Source: Phycisphaerales bacterium (GTDB lineage: Bacteria; Planctomycetota; Phycisphaerae; UBA1845; Fen-1342). From it: DNA of 63,044 nucleotides. The position numbers and the translations under genes were made by a program. This document shows, one piece after another, positions 1 through 8,207 of the stretch. The notes under the pieces are model-generated. The model ran no database searches, was not told where the DNA came from, and saw nothing but the letters and a program-made list of their open reading frames with translations. Location of the stretch: positions 1 to 63,044 of the forward strand of contig JALHJL010000018.1 of assembly GCA_022839625.1 (NCBI GenBank), given 5' to 3'. Each line of letters opens with the position of its first letter. The stretch's first letter is position 1.

Positions 1-124
1 ATCGGCAGCTCCTGTTCTCTTGATGTCCTTGCAGAACAACAAGATAGAACGGGACTGCCGTTGGCTCATCTACGCCCCGGAATTCGGAGATGAACCAATA
101 AAAGAGCGCCGGCTGCGCCTCTGT

Positions 125-142
125 CAGGGACCGACGGTCCTG
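125..142. repeat. Short hairpin (loop GAC)
   Basis: The sequence can fold into a stem of about seven base pairs with one bulged G around a GAC centre. It belongs by shape to the dispersed hairpin family in this window. No gene can be supported between 1 and 231; that stretch holds this hairpin and the repeat element that follows. Confidence 0.4.
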
Positions 143-156
143 TGCGGGTCTGACAG

Positions 157-231
157 CCCGTCGAAAGAGCGGACAGGCACCGCGAGAAGACCATGCAGCG
201 CTACCGCGAAAGCCCGCCCGCGCACCGCCAG
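157..231 (+). repeat. Family A inverted-end element, copy 1 (truncated)
   Basis: This stretch matches the core of the roughly 93-bp element also found near 6403, 23701, 40057 and 45177. It contains the shared blocks CAGGCACCGCGAGA, CATGCAGCGC and ACCGCGAAAGCCCGCC. It ends exactly where the stop codon of the minus-strand gene begins (232-234), so its right-hand inverted end is missing. The placement directly after a stop codon is shared with the other copies. Confidence 0.75.
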
Positions 232-543
232 TCAGAATCCGACGCTGAGACCGTAGGACCGGGCCAGACCGCGGGCCTGAGGCAGCGGCAGGTCCGGGTC
301 GTCGCTGATCTTGGTCACTGTCAGCGGTTGCCCGCCGATGATGTTCAGCGCCAGGGGGCCGCTTGGCATCAGGCTGTGTTCCGGCACACGCAGCAGGTGG
401 CCGCTCCAGTTGCACACGTAGGCCCCGGCCGAAGTGATCGTGTCGAAAGGTACCGCCGCACCGGCACGCGGCCCGTTCTGCCGTTCGACCGTCGTGCGTG
501 GGGTCGCTTCTGCGCGCATGGGGAACTCCGCTGTCGTGTACAT
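232..543 (-). CDS. Small conserved-looking protein, function unknown
   Basis: A 103-residue protein begins at an ATG preceded by a purine-rich ribosome binding site (GGAAGAGAGAG) eight bases upstream. The larger open frame extending to 2046 is antisense to the DUF115 gene and is not real upstream of this start. The C-terminal two thirds looks like a compact folded domain, with GAYVCNWSGHLLRVPE, LNIIG and VTKISDDPDLPL; I recall similar small proteins in planctomycetes but cannot name a function. There are no membrane segments or signal peptide. A repeat element abuts its stop codon and a 66-bp tandem array lies just upstream. Confidence 0.7.
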   Translation of the reverse strand: MYTTAEFPMRAEATPRTTVERQNGPRAGAAVPFDTITSAGAYVCNWSGHLLRVPEHSLMPSGPLALNIIGGQPLTVTKISDDPDLPLPQARGLARSYGLSVGF

Positions 544-568
544 GATGGGCACTCTCTCTTCCGGCAAG

Positions 569-815
569 CCACACCCGCTCTTCACCGGCCTCCTCACGGG
601 TGCGAAGCAGAGCTTCGCGCTACTGCGAAGCGGGCCACACCCGCTCTTCACCGGCCTCCTCACGGGTGCGAAGCAGAGCTTCGCGCTACTGCGAAGCGGG
701 CCACACCCGCTCTTCGCCGGCCTCCTCACGGGTGCGAAGCAGAGCTTCGCGCTACTGCGAAGCGGGCCGCACCCGCTCTTCACCGGCCTCCTCACGGGTG
801 CGAAGCAGAGCTTCG
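569..815. repeat. 66-bp tandem array with internal hairpin
   Basis: A 66-bp unit begins near 571, 637, 703 and 769, giving nearly four copies with very few differences. Each unit contains the perfect hairpin GCGAAGC-AGA-GCTTCGC. The period is a multiple of three, so open frames run through it on both strands, but these have no convincing start or domain. The 468 bases between the small gene and the DUF115 gene hold only this array and looser copies of the same motif near 925-980. Confidence 0.9.
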
Positions 816-1011
816 GTATCGGCCGTAAGGAGTACGAATCTTGAGGCCCCGACGTGCACAAAAATCGCGCTCGCTGCGCGATATTTTGGCCCGTGAGCCG
901 TTCCGGAGCGTTCGCTGGGGACTGCGAGGTTCCAGGGCGCGGGTACTGCGAAGTTCCACATTGCAGCGGCGCGCATTGACAATGCGGCACGGGGCGCGCA
1001 CAACTGCCCCC

Positions 1012-2967
1012 ATGACGCCGACGCCGGCCCCTGCGACCGATGTCGCGGAGTACCAGCAGCGCTACCTGGCGAACCTCGGTGCGCTCTATGCGCTCGACCC
1101 TGAGTTGGCCGCTCGCATCGACGCCCTTCCCTTCGCCCAGACCCTGCCCCTCGAGCCCACGCAGGACGGCCACCTCACGACTCGGCTGACGGCGGACGAT
1201 GGCAAGCCCATCTACGCTCATAGCCGCTACCGGCCGCTCGAGGAAGCGCAGACCCTGGTGACGAATCAGACGCAACGGCCAAGCGAAGGCAACGGTGGCG
1301 GGCCCGATGCCGACCTGGAGAACCTGTGTTTTCTGGTCGCCGGTCTGGGGCTGGGATACCACGTCGCCGAGCTCGAGCGCCGTTTCTCGCGGCCGTTCCT
1401 GATCGTCGCCGAGGATGATCTGGCCCTGATCAAGACCGCCCTGTGCGTGACCGACTTGGCCAAACCCCTGCTGGACCGCCGGCTGGCCTTCCTGACCTGT
1501 ATTGACCGGGCGCGGTTGCACGAACGCTTGCGCCCCATCATGACCCCGCTGATGTTGGGCCTGCAGTTCATCAATCCGCCGACGATGCGCCGCTACCACG
1601 TCCAGTTTCAGACCGAGATCAGCCGACTGATGCGGGATTTCGTGTCGTACGCCCGTGTGCAGATGCACTCGGTCTTGCGGAACGCGCGCCTCACCTGCCG
1701 CAACGCGGCGTTCAATCTGCCCACCTACCTGACCCAGCCCGGCGTCGAGGTGCTGGCCCGTCGGGCGGCGGGCTACCCGGCGATCATCGTCGCGGCCGGA
1801 CCGTCGCTGGCCCGCAACATTGACCAGCTCGGCGACCTGCGGGACAAGGCCGTCCTGATCGCGGTCCAGACGGTCCTGAAGACGCTGCTGGCGCGCGGCG
1901 TCGCACCGCATCTGGTCACCAGCCTCGATTACCACGAGCTGTCGGCCGAGTTCTTCCGCGGCATCGAGGACCTCGGCGGCGCGGCGCTCGTCGCGGAGTC
2001 CAAGGTCACGTGGCACGTGCCGGATGTGTTCCCCGGACGAATCCACATGTTACGCTCGCACTTCCTCGAAGACCTGTTGCAGGCAGCCGCTCCGCCGCGG
2101 GCCGGCCTGCGGGCCGGGAGCACGGTCGCCCACCTGGCGTTCTACCTGGCCGAGCACCTGGGCTGCGACCCGGTGATCCTCATCGGCCAGGACCTGTCGT
2201 TCTGCGAGGGCCTGTACTACCCGCCGGGGACGCCGATCGAGCGCATCTGGCAGCCGGAGCTGGGCCGCTTTCAGACCATGGAGATGAAGCAGTGGGAGCG
2301 AATCGTCCGTTCGCGCGCCACGCTGCACACGGTGCAGGACATCCACGGCCGCGACGCCTACGCCGACGACCAGATGCTCACGTACGCCGAGCAGTTTCAA
2401 GCCGACTTCATGGCGGCGACGACGCGCGTGATTCATGCCTGCGAGGGCGGCCTGCGGCTGGAGGGTACCGAGGTGATGACGCTGCGCGAGGCGGCGGCGC
2501 GCTTCTGCACCCGCCCGTTGCCACCCGACCTGCTGACGCCCTCGGCCGTCAAGCCCAACGCCGAAGTGGTCCCGGCGGCGCTGCGCGCGTTTCGGGAACG
2601 CCTCGAAGAGATCCAGGAGCTGAGGCGTAATGCACTCGAGACGTTGGAGCTGCTGGAAAGGCTGGCTGATCTGGTGGAGCGCCCCGCCGAGTTCAACCGC
2701 CTGGTCGGCCGCGTGGACGAGCTGCGCACGCGTGTCCAGCGCAACGAGCGCACGTACGACCTGGTCAGCCAGGTGTCGCAGCGCGCCGAGCTTCGGCGGC
2801 TCCAGGCGGACCGTGCCATCAGCGACGACCGCCAGGAGACTCCGGAGATGGCCCGGCGCCGTCTGGCCCGCGACCGCGAATACGTCGCTGCGTACGTCGA
2901 CGGGTGCGACTACCTGCTTCAGATGTTGCCCGAGGCCCTGCGCCGGGCTGAGGAGCGCTTGCGATGA
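1012..2967 (+). CDS. DUF115 / MptE-like protein, probable glycan-modification enzyme
   Basis: The 651-residue product carries a central DUF115 domain, also described as MptE-like and shared with Maf motility accessory factors. Visible signatures include IIVAAGPSLARNIDQL near residues 260-280, a segment ending VTSLDYHE, and GSTVAHLAFYLAEHLGCDPVILIGQDLSF around 370-400. The C-terminal 150 residues are helical and charged. Maf/DUF115 proteins are linked to transfer of sugars such as nonulosonic acids onto surface proteins; that role is inferred here. I placed the start at ATG 1012; the frame is open further upstream from a TTG at 841, and another ATG lies at 982. The stop overlaps the next gene by four bases (ATGA), so the two are probably translated together. 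Confidence 0.8.
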   Translation: MTPTPAPATDVAEYQQRYLANLGALYALDPELAARIDALPFAQTLPLEPTQDGHLTTRLTADDGKPIYAHSRYRPLEEAQTLVTNQTQRPSEGNGGGPDADLENLCFLVAGLGLGYHVAELERRFSRPFLIVAEDDLALIKTALCVTDLAKPLLDRRLAFLTCIDRARLHERLRPIMTPLMLGLQFINPPTMRRYHVQFQTEISRLMRDFVSYARVQMHSVLRNARLTCRNAAFNLPTYLTQPGVEVLARRAAGYPAIIVAAGPSLARNIDQLGDLRDKAVLIAVQTVLKTLLARGVAPHLVTSLDYHELSAEFFRGIEDLGGAALVAESKVTWHVPDVFPGRIHMLRSHFLEDLLQAAAPPRAGLRAGSTVAHLAFYLAEHLGCDPVILIGQDLSFCEGLYYPPGTPIERIWQPELGRFQTMEMKQWERIVRSRATLHTVQDIHGRDAYADDQMLTYAEQFQADFMAATTRVIHACEGGLRLEGTEVMTLREAAARFCTRPLPPDLLTPSAVKPNAEVVPAALRAFRERLEEIQELRRNALETLELLERLADLVERPAEFNRLVGRVDELRTRVQRNERTYDLVSQVSQRAELRRLQADRAISDDRQETPEMARRRLARDREYVAAYVDGCDYLLQMLPEALRRAEERLR

Positions 2968-4607
2968 ACATCGTCGGCGCCATCTTCGCCGACTTCGCTA
3001 CCGCCCCCTGCGGTAACCCGTCGCAGCTCGCGACGCGGCTGGGCGGGCGCACCATCCTGGCCCACACGCTGCGGCGACTTGCGCGCGTCGAGGGGCTGAC
3101 GCGCCGGTGTCTGTTCGTGGCCCCCTGCGACGCGCAGCCCGCCGCACAGGCCCTGCGCGAAGCCGAGCTCGACGGCCGGATCGACCTCGTATCGCTTGAC
3201 ACGCCGCCCCGCAGACGCCGCACGCTCCTGACCGCCGCGCGGAAGTGGAACCTCGAATCATGGCGCGGCGGGTTGCTCGGCAGTACCTGGTTTGACGAGT
3301 ACCTCGATCCGCCGGGCGTCGCCACACTGCTGAATCACTGTGCCTGCGACGCGCTGCTGTGCCTGGACGGCCACCAGCCGGTATTCGACCCCGAACTGGC
3401 CAGCGCGATGGTGGCCCATGCGCAAGCGAACATCCACGAAAGCAAGATGACCTTCGCGCAAACGCCGCCCGGCCTCAGCGGGGCGATCGTCCGGCGCGAG
3501 GCCCTGGTGGACATACTGGAGTGCAACATCCCGATTGGCCTGCTGCTCTCCTACCGTCCCGAGCTCGCCCAGTCCGATCCCATCAACCGGCCCGCGTGCT
3601 ACCAGGCCCCGCCGCACGTCGTCCACACGCCGGCACGCCTCACCGGAGACACGCGCCGCTCGCGCGAACTGCTGGAACTGGCGCTCAGCGAACTGGGGCC
3701 GGACCCCGACGCCGCAGCGCTGTGCCGTTGGCTTGGCTTGCCCGGACACGACCGGGCAGGTCCGCTGCCCGTCGAGATCGAGTTGGAGCTGACCACCGTC
3801 GACCCGCTGCCGCAAACCACGCTGCGCCCGCGCGGCGAGCGGGTCCGCCGCCGCGAAATCCAAGACCTCGCCCCGGTGGCGCGGCTGGCCGCCGAATTGG
3901 CCGCCTACGACGACCGCTTGGTCTTCCTGGGCGGTCATGGGGACCCTCTCCAGCACCCCCAGTTCGCCGAGGTCTGCCGCCTCTTGCGGGCGGCGGGGAT
4001 CTTCGGCGTTGGCCTGGCGACGCCGCTTGTGGACCTCACGCCCGAGAACCTGGAGGCTTTGTTTGCGAACCGGGTGGACGTTGTGGAGGTGATGATCGAC
4101 GCTCATACCGCCGACACGTACAAGCTCGTGCATGGCAGCGATCGTTTCGAGCAAGTTGTCGCCAACGTCAATCGAATCGAGCGGGCGCGGCGGGAGCGCG
4201 AGTTGCCGCAGCCGATCGTGGTGTGCGGCCTGACGCGGTGTGCACCGACAATTAACGAGATGGAACGGTTTTATGACCATTGGATCCAGAATGTAGGCGG
4301 GGCCGTGATCCGCGGGTACAACGATTATTGTGGCAAGCTGCCGCGCGATACTCTGCTGCCGACCACGCCGAGCGTCCGGGAACCCTGTCGGCGGCTGGCA
4401 ACGCGGCTGATGCTTCACGCCGACGGTCAGGTCGCACTGTGCTCTCAGGACGTGGAAGGGAGTTTCACCCTTGGCACGTGGAGCACGCAATCGTTGGGCG
4501 ACATCTGGGCTGGCGGCGCGCTGCGAGGCATTCGTGAGCGGCATAGCCAGGGGAATCTGGAAGCGCTCCCGGCGTGCCGCCGCTGCACCGAGTGGATCCG
4601 GCCCTGA
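2964..4607 (+). CDS. Nucleotidyltransferase-like / radical SAM-like / SPASM fusion lacking the radical SAM cysteines
   Basis: The 547-residue protein has three parts. Residues 1-240 resemble an SpsF-type nucleotidyltransferase fold but without a clear RLPGK signature. Residues about 265-450 follow the radical SAM barrel, with VEIELELT, then FLGGHGDPLQHPQF in the place of the GGE segment, then VDVVEVMIDAHTADTY. The C-terminus is a SPASM domain with HADGQVALC, LGDIW and PACRRC. The loop after ELT, where CxxxCxxC should bind the iron-sulfur cluster, reads DPLPQTTLRP and has no cysteine. The protein therefore probably cannot cleave S-adenosylmethionine, although the SPASM cysteines remain. It overlaps the DUF115 gene by four bases, which suggests a shared role in surface glycan modification. 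Confidence 0.8.
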   Translation: MNIVGAIFADFATAPCGNPSQLATRLGGRTILAHTLRRLARVEGLTRRCLFVAPCDAQPAAQALREAELDGRIDLVSLDTPPRRRRTLLTAARKWNLESWRGGLLGSTWFDEYLDPPGVATLLNHCACDALLCLDGHQPVFDPELASAMVAHAQANIHESKMTFAQTPPGLSGAIVRREALVDILECNIPIGLLLSYRPELAQSDPINRPACYQAPPHVVHTPARLTGDTRRSRELLELALSELGPDPDAAALCRWLGLPGHDRAGPLPVEIELELTTVDPLPQTTLRPRGERVRRREIQDLAPVARLAAELAAYDDRLVFLGGHGDPLQHPQFAEVCRLLRAAGIFGVGLATPLVDLTPENLEALFANRVDVVEVMIDAHTADTYKLVHGSDRFEQVVANVNRIERARRERELPQPIVVCGLTRCAPTINEMERFYDHWIQNVGGAVIRGYNDYCGKLPRDTLLPTTPSVREPCRRLATRLMLHADGQVALCSQDVEGSFTLGTWSTQSLGDIWAGGALRGIRERHSQGNLEALPACRRCTEWIRP

Positions 4608-4824
4608 CCGGCTGTTTTCTCTTGCGGGGACGCCTATGGGTCGATACGATAAGTATGGAGTCTGCGGGCTGAGCGGGCTCCGCGAATTGGCGTTTTCTCA
4701 CTCATCTCGTTCATACGCGTCATACTCAGCCGACAATCGGGTTGTCCGTCTGAGGCCACCGGTGTGCTGCCTGCGCACGGCGTGCATCGCGCTCGTCGTG
4801 CATGCAGAGTGAACGAGGTGAGCG

Positions 4825-5139
4825 ATGGCTGAGACCATCAAGTGCACCTGCTCGAATTGCGGAGCCAAGTACCGCCTGCCTGTTGAGGCACAGGGGCGGA
4901 CTGCGCGCTGCAAGCGCTGTGGCGAGAAGTTCGAGGTTCCCAGGGAGCAGAGCCTTGAAGACAGCATCTTGACGTGGCTGACCGTCCCCGAGGAAGAGGA
5001 CGCCGAGAATGGGGTCCCCGCCAAGCCTCGCGTAATCAGTATGCCGGCGAATGACCCCAACGAGCAGTCGGTGGCCGGCCGGAGGCTGCGTGGCACGATC
5101 CGAATGAAGGAGGGAGGTCCGAAAGAGCAGACCGCCTGA
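4825..5139 (+). CDS. Small zinc-ribbon protein (MJ0042-like N-terminus)
   Basis: A 104-residue protein opens with a zinc ribbon made of two CxxC pairs, CSNCGAKYRLP and CKRCGEKFEVP, within the first 40 residues. This matches the MJ0042-type ribbon common at the N-terminus of planctomycete and delta-proteobacterial proteins. The rest is acidic then basic and probably unstructured. The ATG follows GAGGTGAGCG, a usable ribosome binding site. It lies between the glycan-modification pair and a glycosyltransferase on the same strand. Partner and function are not evident. Confidence 0.8.
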   Translation: MAETIKCTCSNCGAKYRLPVEAQGRTARCKRCGEKFEVPREQSLEDSILTWLTVPEEEDAENGVPAKPRVISMPANDPNEQSVAGRRLRGTIRMKEGGPKEQTA

Positions 5140-5191
5140 GTCACGGGGGAATGCGCCGGTTACGAACGCTGTCCAGCCAGGGGGAACCTCT

Positions 5192-5197
5192 TACAAT
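5192..5197 (+). promoter_or_regulatory. -10 box TACAAT directly before the glycosyltransferase start
   Basis: A TACAAT hexamer ends eight bases before the ATG at 5206, which would place the transcription start at or next to the start codon. No convincing -35 hexamer is seen. Confidence 0.5.
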
Positions 5198-5205
5198 AGC
5201 CGGGG

Positions 5206-6381
5206 ATGAGGCACCCGATTGGCGGTTACGGCTGTGCGGCGGCGCCCGAGGTAGTCGTCGTTCACTTGGTGACGTCCGAAACGTCTCCGGGGAGCTGGGA
5301 TACCCTCCGCGCCCTCGTTGGCCAAGTCGGGCCCGGCGTCTGTCAAACGGCGGTTTGCATCGGTCCGCAGAGCAAGCATCAGGCAACCGCGGCCAACAGC
5401 GTCACGGTGCCGGCCGGACTGCCCTTGGCATGGCTCCGCGACCGCGCGCTGCGCCGCGTCATCGATGGGCTTGGTCCACGGTCCGCGGGCGCTCGAACGA
5501 CGGTGATGCACGCCTGGTCCGCGGTTGCCGCCAAGTGGTGCTTGCCGCTGGTGGCGACGAATCGGCCCCTGGTGGTGGAGGCAGACCCCGCTGCCGACCC
5601 ACGTGTGTACGCAGCGTGGTCGCGCTCTCACACGATTGCCCTTGTGTGTCAGGGCACCGCGACCCAGCGCGCGCTCGCCGAAGCGGGAGTACCTCCGACG
5701 CGCTGCGCGCTGATCCGGCCGATCGTGGTCGGCCAGCCGCCTGTCACGCCGTCTCGCCGAGCGGCTGTCCGACAGCAATTGTCGCTCAGCACGGAGCAGG
5801 TGGTGGCGACGATCCTGCCCCCCGCAAGTCGCCGCTCGGGTACATTCGTAGCAGCGTGGGCGGGGCTGTTACTCGAGAAGGTTCGTCCGGAACTACGTCT
5901 GATAATCCCCGGGGCGTGCCGCGAGGTGGAACGGGTGCGGCGGCTCGTGGATTCGTGCGGCCACTCACACGTCGTGCGACATGCGCCGCCGGAGATGCCG
6001 TTGTCCGACCTGCTGGCGGCGTCCGATCTGGCCGTCTACCTGCCCTCCGGCAATGCCAGCCTGGAAGGTGTGGCGGCTGCGATGCTGGCGGGTTGTCCGG
6101 TGGTGGCCAGTGCTGTCGCTCCCATCGCCGAGTTGCTGACCAACGGGGAGAGCGCTTGGCTGTGCGCTGCGGACGATCCAGAAGACGCCGCCCGGTCGAT
6201 GCTGCTCGCGATTGAGAACGCCGGGCAATCGCGGCGTCAGGCGGAAGTGGCCCGGATGTGTGCAGCCGAAGTGTTCTCGGCTTCGCGCTCGCTGGGGCAG
6301 TACCAGCAGATGTACCAGAACCTGGCCGCGCGTCGTCCGGCGGGTGCTGGTCTCGCTGCAATCGCGCTCACAGCCGAGTGA
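5206..6381 (+). CDS. GT-B fold glycosyltransferase (GT4-like)
   Basis: The 391-residue protein has the two-domain layout of GT-B glycosyltransferases. The N-terminal half ends with VVEADPAADPRVYAAWSRSH. The C-terminal half has the linker IIPGACREVERVRRLVDSCG, then SDLLAASDLAVYLPSGNASLEGVAAAMLAGCPVVAS, the usual nucleotide-sugar binding region with its E(x)7E-like part (LEGVAAAML). The donor and acceptor cannot be predicted. It is separated from the zinc-ribbon gene by 66 bases and probably has its own promoter. It most likely contributes to envelope or protein glycans with the DUF115 pair upstream. Confidence 0.8.
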   Translation: MRHPIGGYGCAAAPEVVVVHLVTSETSPGSWDTLRALVGQVGPGVCQTAVCIGPQSKHQATAANSVTVPAGLPLAWLRDRALRRVIDGLGPRSAGARTTVMHAWSAVAAKWCLPLVATNRPLVVEADPAADPRVYAAWSRSHTIALVCQGTATQRALAEAGVPPTRCALIRPIVVGQPPVTPSRRAAVRQQLSLSTEQVVATILPPASRRSGTFVAAWAGLLLEKVRPELRLIIPGACREVERVRRLVDSCGHSHVVRHAPPEMPLSDLLAASDLAVYLPSGNASLEGVAAAMLAGCPVVASAVAPIAELLTNGESAWLCAADDPEDAARSMLLAIENAGQSRRQAEVARMCAAEVFSASRSLGQYQQMYQNLAARRPAGAGLAAIALTAE

Positions 6382-6402
6382 GTATTGCCAATTCCCCGAA
6401 CA

Positions 6403-6497
6403 GTCCGTTGAAAACGGGTACAGGTATTGCGAGAGCCCCACACTGTGCTACCGCGAAGGCCTGCCGGCGCGGAGCCAGTCCACTTTCGCAACGGACA
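6403..6497 (+). repeat. Family A inverted-end element, copy 2
   Basis: The copy starts with TCCGTTGAAAACGGGTACAG and ends with a matching inverted end, ACTTTCGCAACGGACA. It sits between two convergent genes, 21 bases after the glycosyltransferase stop and about 30 bases after the stop of the TPR lipoprotein. It may end transcription from both sides. Confidence 0.8.
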
Positions 6498-6527
6498 CCG
6501 AAGCCCCCTGCACGGTGCTCCCGCGGC

Positions 6528-7553
6528 TCAGTAGGGCTTGTGCTGAAGCCCCAAAGCCGCGGCCATGCGGCGGAGTACGGCTTCCCACGATTGTGCCTTG
6601 GCGACGAGCGTCTCCCGGATACCCGAGAACAGGCCGGCTATCACGCGGGCCTGCGGTAAGCTGGTCGCGCTCAGGGCGAAACCTGTCACCTCATCCAGCA
6701 ACTGCCGGAGCGCGTCGATGCCTTCGTCCTCTTCATGCGCCGTCGGCCAGAGCGGTTGGGAGGGTGCGGCGTCCTGGTCCCTGACAATCTGGGCATCGCT
6801 CACCGCGACAACGTCCGGCGGGCCGGAATCGGTCACGGTTGTCGGCACCGGGTGCGCTGCCTCGGCTGCCGCTGCCAAACGGGCTACCTCGCGCAACTGC
6901 TGCCGTGCGTCATCGAACTCGGGGTTAAGTTGCAGCGCCTCCTGCAGGGCGCGCACGGCATCCACGTAGCGCCCCGCCTCGGTCTGTAGCACGGCGAGGT
7001 TGTAGTAAGCGTCGGCCCGCGGCCCGGCGACACAAAAGGCCGCCAGCGCCTCGTCATCACGGCCGAGCTTGGCCAAGGCCAGGCCGTGGTTCATTTGCGC
7101 GCGGCGAAATGCAGGCTGCAACTCCACGGCTCGCGCGAGGGCCCGCTCGGCCTCTGCGTAATTGCCTTCAAGGTACAGGCTGAACCCCAAGTTGTTGTGC
7201 AGGAACGCCGCCGTCGGGTTCCGTTCGAGCGCGGCGCGGAACTCGGTCGACGCCTCGCGGTGACGGCCGAGCCGGTTCAGCGTTATTCCCAAACGGTTGC
7301 GTGCGACCAGGAGATCGGGCGCGAGCTGTAGCGCCTGGCGATACCGGTCGGCCGCCTGTGCCCAGTCCCCCTGCTGTTCCAGGAGATGGCCGTGGGCCAC
7401 ATAGGTGGAGGCGTTCAGGCGCGGGGCCGCCTCGGTCTTGGCGGCGGGCAGAGCACCGGGGTTGGTCGGAGGTTTGTTCGCCTGGCACGCGAACAGGCCC
7501 CCCGCCGCGACGCCCGCCACCAGCAGGCCGGTCTTCCTCAATAATGAGTGCAC
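6528..7553 (-). CDS. TPR-repeat lipoprotein
   Basis: The start is a GTG preceded by GGGAG seven bases upstream; the open frame continues upstream but without coding character. The 341-residue product begins with a lipoprotein signal, LLVAGVAAGGLFAC, with lipidated Cys near residue 20. Residues about 55-230 form five to six tetratricopeptide repeats, for example QGDWAQAADRYRQALQLAPD and EGNYAEAERALARAVELQP. The C-terminal 100 residues are low in obvious motifs. It follows another lipoprotein gene by 13 bases, so the two form an operon. Such a pair resembles TadD-like and CpaD-like lipoproteins of Tad pilus loci, but no other Tad gene is present, so this is only a suggestion. Confidence 0.8.
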   Translation of the reverse strand: MHSLLRKTGLLVAGVAAGGLFACQANKPPTNPGALPAAKTEAAPRLNASTYVAHGHLLEQQGDWAQAADRYRQALQLAPDLLVARNRLGITLNRLGRHREASTEFRAALERNPTAAFLHNNLGFSLYLEGNYAEAERALARAVELQPAFRRAQMNHGLALAKLGRDDEALAAFCVAGPRADAYYNLAVLQTEAGRYVDAVRALQEALQLNPEFDDARQQLREVARLAAAAEAAHPVPTTVTDSGPPDVVAVSDAQIVRDQDAAPSQPLWPTAHEEDEGIDALRQLLDEVTGFALSATSLPQARVIAGLFSGIRETLVAKAQSWEAVLRRMAAALGLQHKPY

Positions 7554-7566
7554 GAGGGAACTCCCG

Positions 7567-8067
7567 TTATGGTCCACCAGGCGGGCCCGCAGCGCTGGCC
7601 TTCTTCTTCGGAACGTAGGTCCCCTCGTGGGCCTTGATGAGTACGGCCTGGCCGGCATCCATGCCGCGACCGCCGGCCGCCCCGAGCGTGACGACCTCGG
7701 CGGCCGTGTCGATTCCGGCGTCCGACAAGTACTTCCGCACAACGTCGATTCGTTTCGCGATGAGCGCTTCGTCGGTCGCCTTCGTGCTGAGGCGCAGCGT
7801 GCCGCCGTACAGCTCCATCAGCGCCGCCAGCCGGGCGAGCCGCTCTTCTCCCAACGAGTTGAGCATCGCGCGGTGCGGGACGAAGTGAACGTCGGAGAGG
7901 GTCATGTCGATCAGCAGCGCGTTGTCGATCATGTGCGTGAACTCCGCCTGCAAGTCGCTGGCGGAGTCCGACGTACCATGCGGCGGGGCATTGAGGCGCG
8001 CGGCGGGCTTCTGACACGCCCCGCAGAGCAACGCGACCACAGCCGTGCCGAGCAGCAAGCGGCCCAT
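7567..8067 (-). CDS. Lipoprotein, CpaD/OmpA-like C-terminal half
   Basis: A 166-residue protein starts MGRLLLGTAVVALLCGAC, a clear lipoprotein signal with the lipidated Cys at residue 18. The mature part contains DVHFVPHRAMLNSLGEERLARLAALMELYGG, which has the strand-helix rhythm of OmpA-like or CpaD pilus lipoproteins, followed by a second similar half ending VLIKAHEGTYVP. The TPR lipoprotein follows 13 bases downstream. Upstream is the divergent AsmA-like gene. Periplasmic, peptidoglycan- or pilus-related function is an inference from the fold pattern only. Confidence 0.65.
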   Translation of the reverse strand: MGRLLLGTAVVALLCGACQKPAARLNAPPHGTSDSASDLQAEFTHMIDNALLIDMTLSDVHFVPHRAMLNSLGEERLARLAALMELYGGTLRLSTKATDEALIAKRIDVVRKYLSDAGIDTAAEVVTLGAAGGRGMDAGQAVLIKAHEGTYVPKKKASAAGPPGGP

Positions 8068-8194
8068 GTTGTACTCCCAGGCGGCGGTGCGGGCGCGCCG
8101 CGGCCCGCCTCGCTTGGGCCGTCACCGACGCCGACACTGCGCTGCTGTTCAAATCGGCGACCCGCCGCCGTCACCTGAAGGCCCCATTTCCGAC

Positions 8195-8200
8195 TAGAAT
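8195..8200 (+). promoter_or_regulatory. -10 box TAGAAT directly before the AsmA-like gene
   Basis: TAGAAT ends seven bases before the ATG at 8208, so transcription would begin at the start codon. No ribosome binding site is visible upstream of that ATG, which fits a leaderless transcript. A good -35 box is not seen. Confidence 0.5.
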
Positions 8201-8207
8201 CCGCGCC

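Noticed and set aside
434..844. Plus-strand ORF encoding repeated peptides through the 66-bp array
   Set aside because: It is antisense to the small gene with its own ribosome binding site, has no good start signal, and exists only because the repeat period is divisible by three.
2964..4607. Frameshift explaining the missing radical SAM cysteines
   Set aside because: The reading frame is continuous with coding character before and after the loop, and the alternative frames there give no CxxxCxxC.
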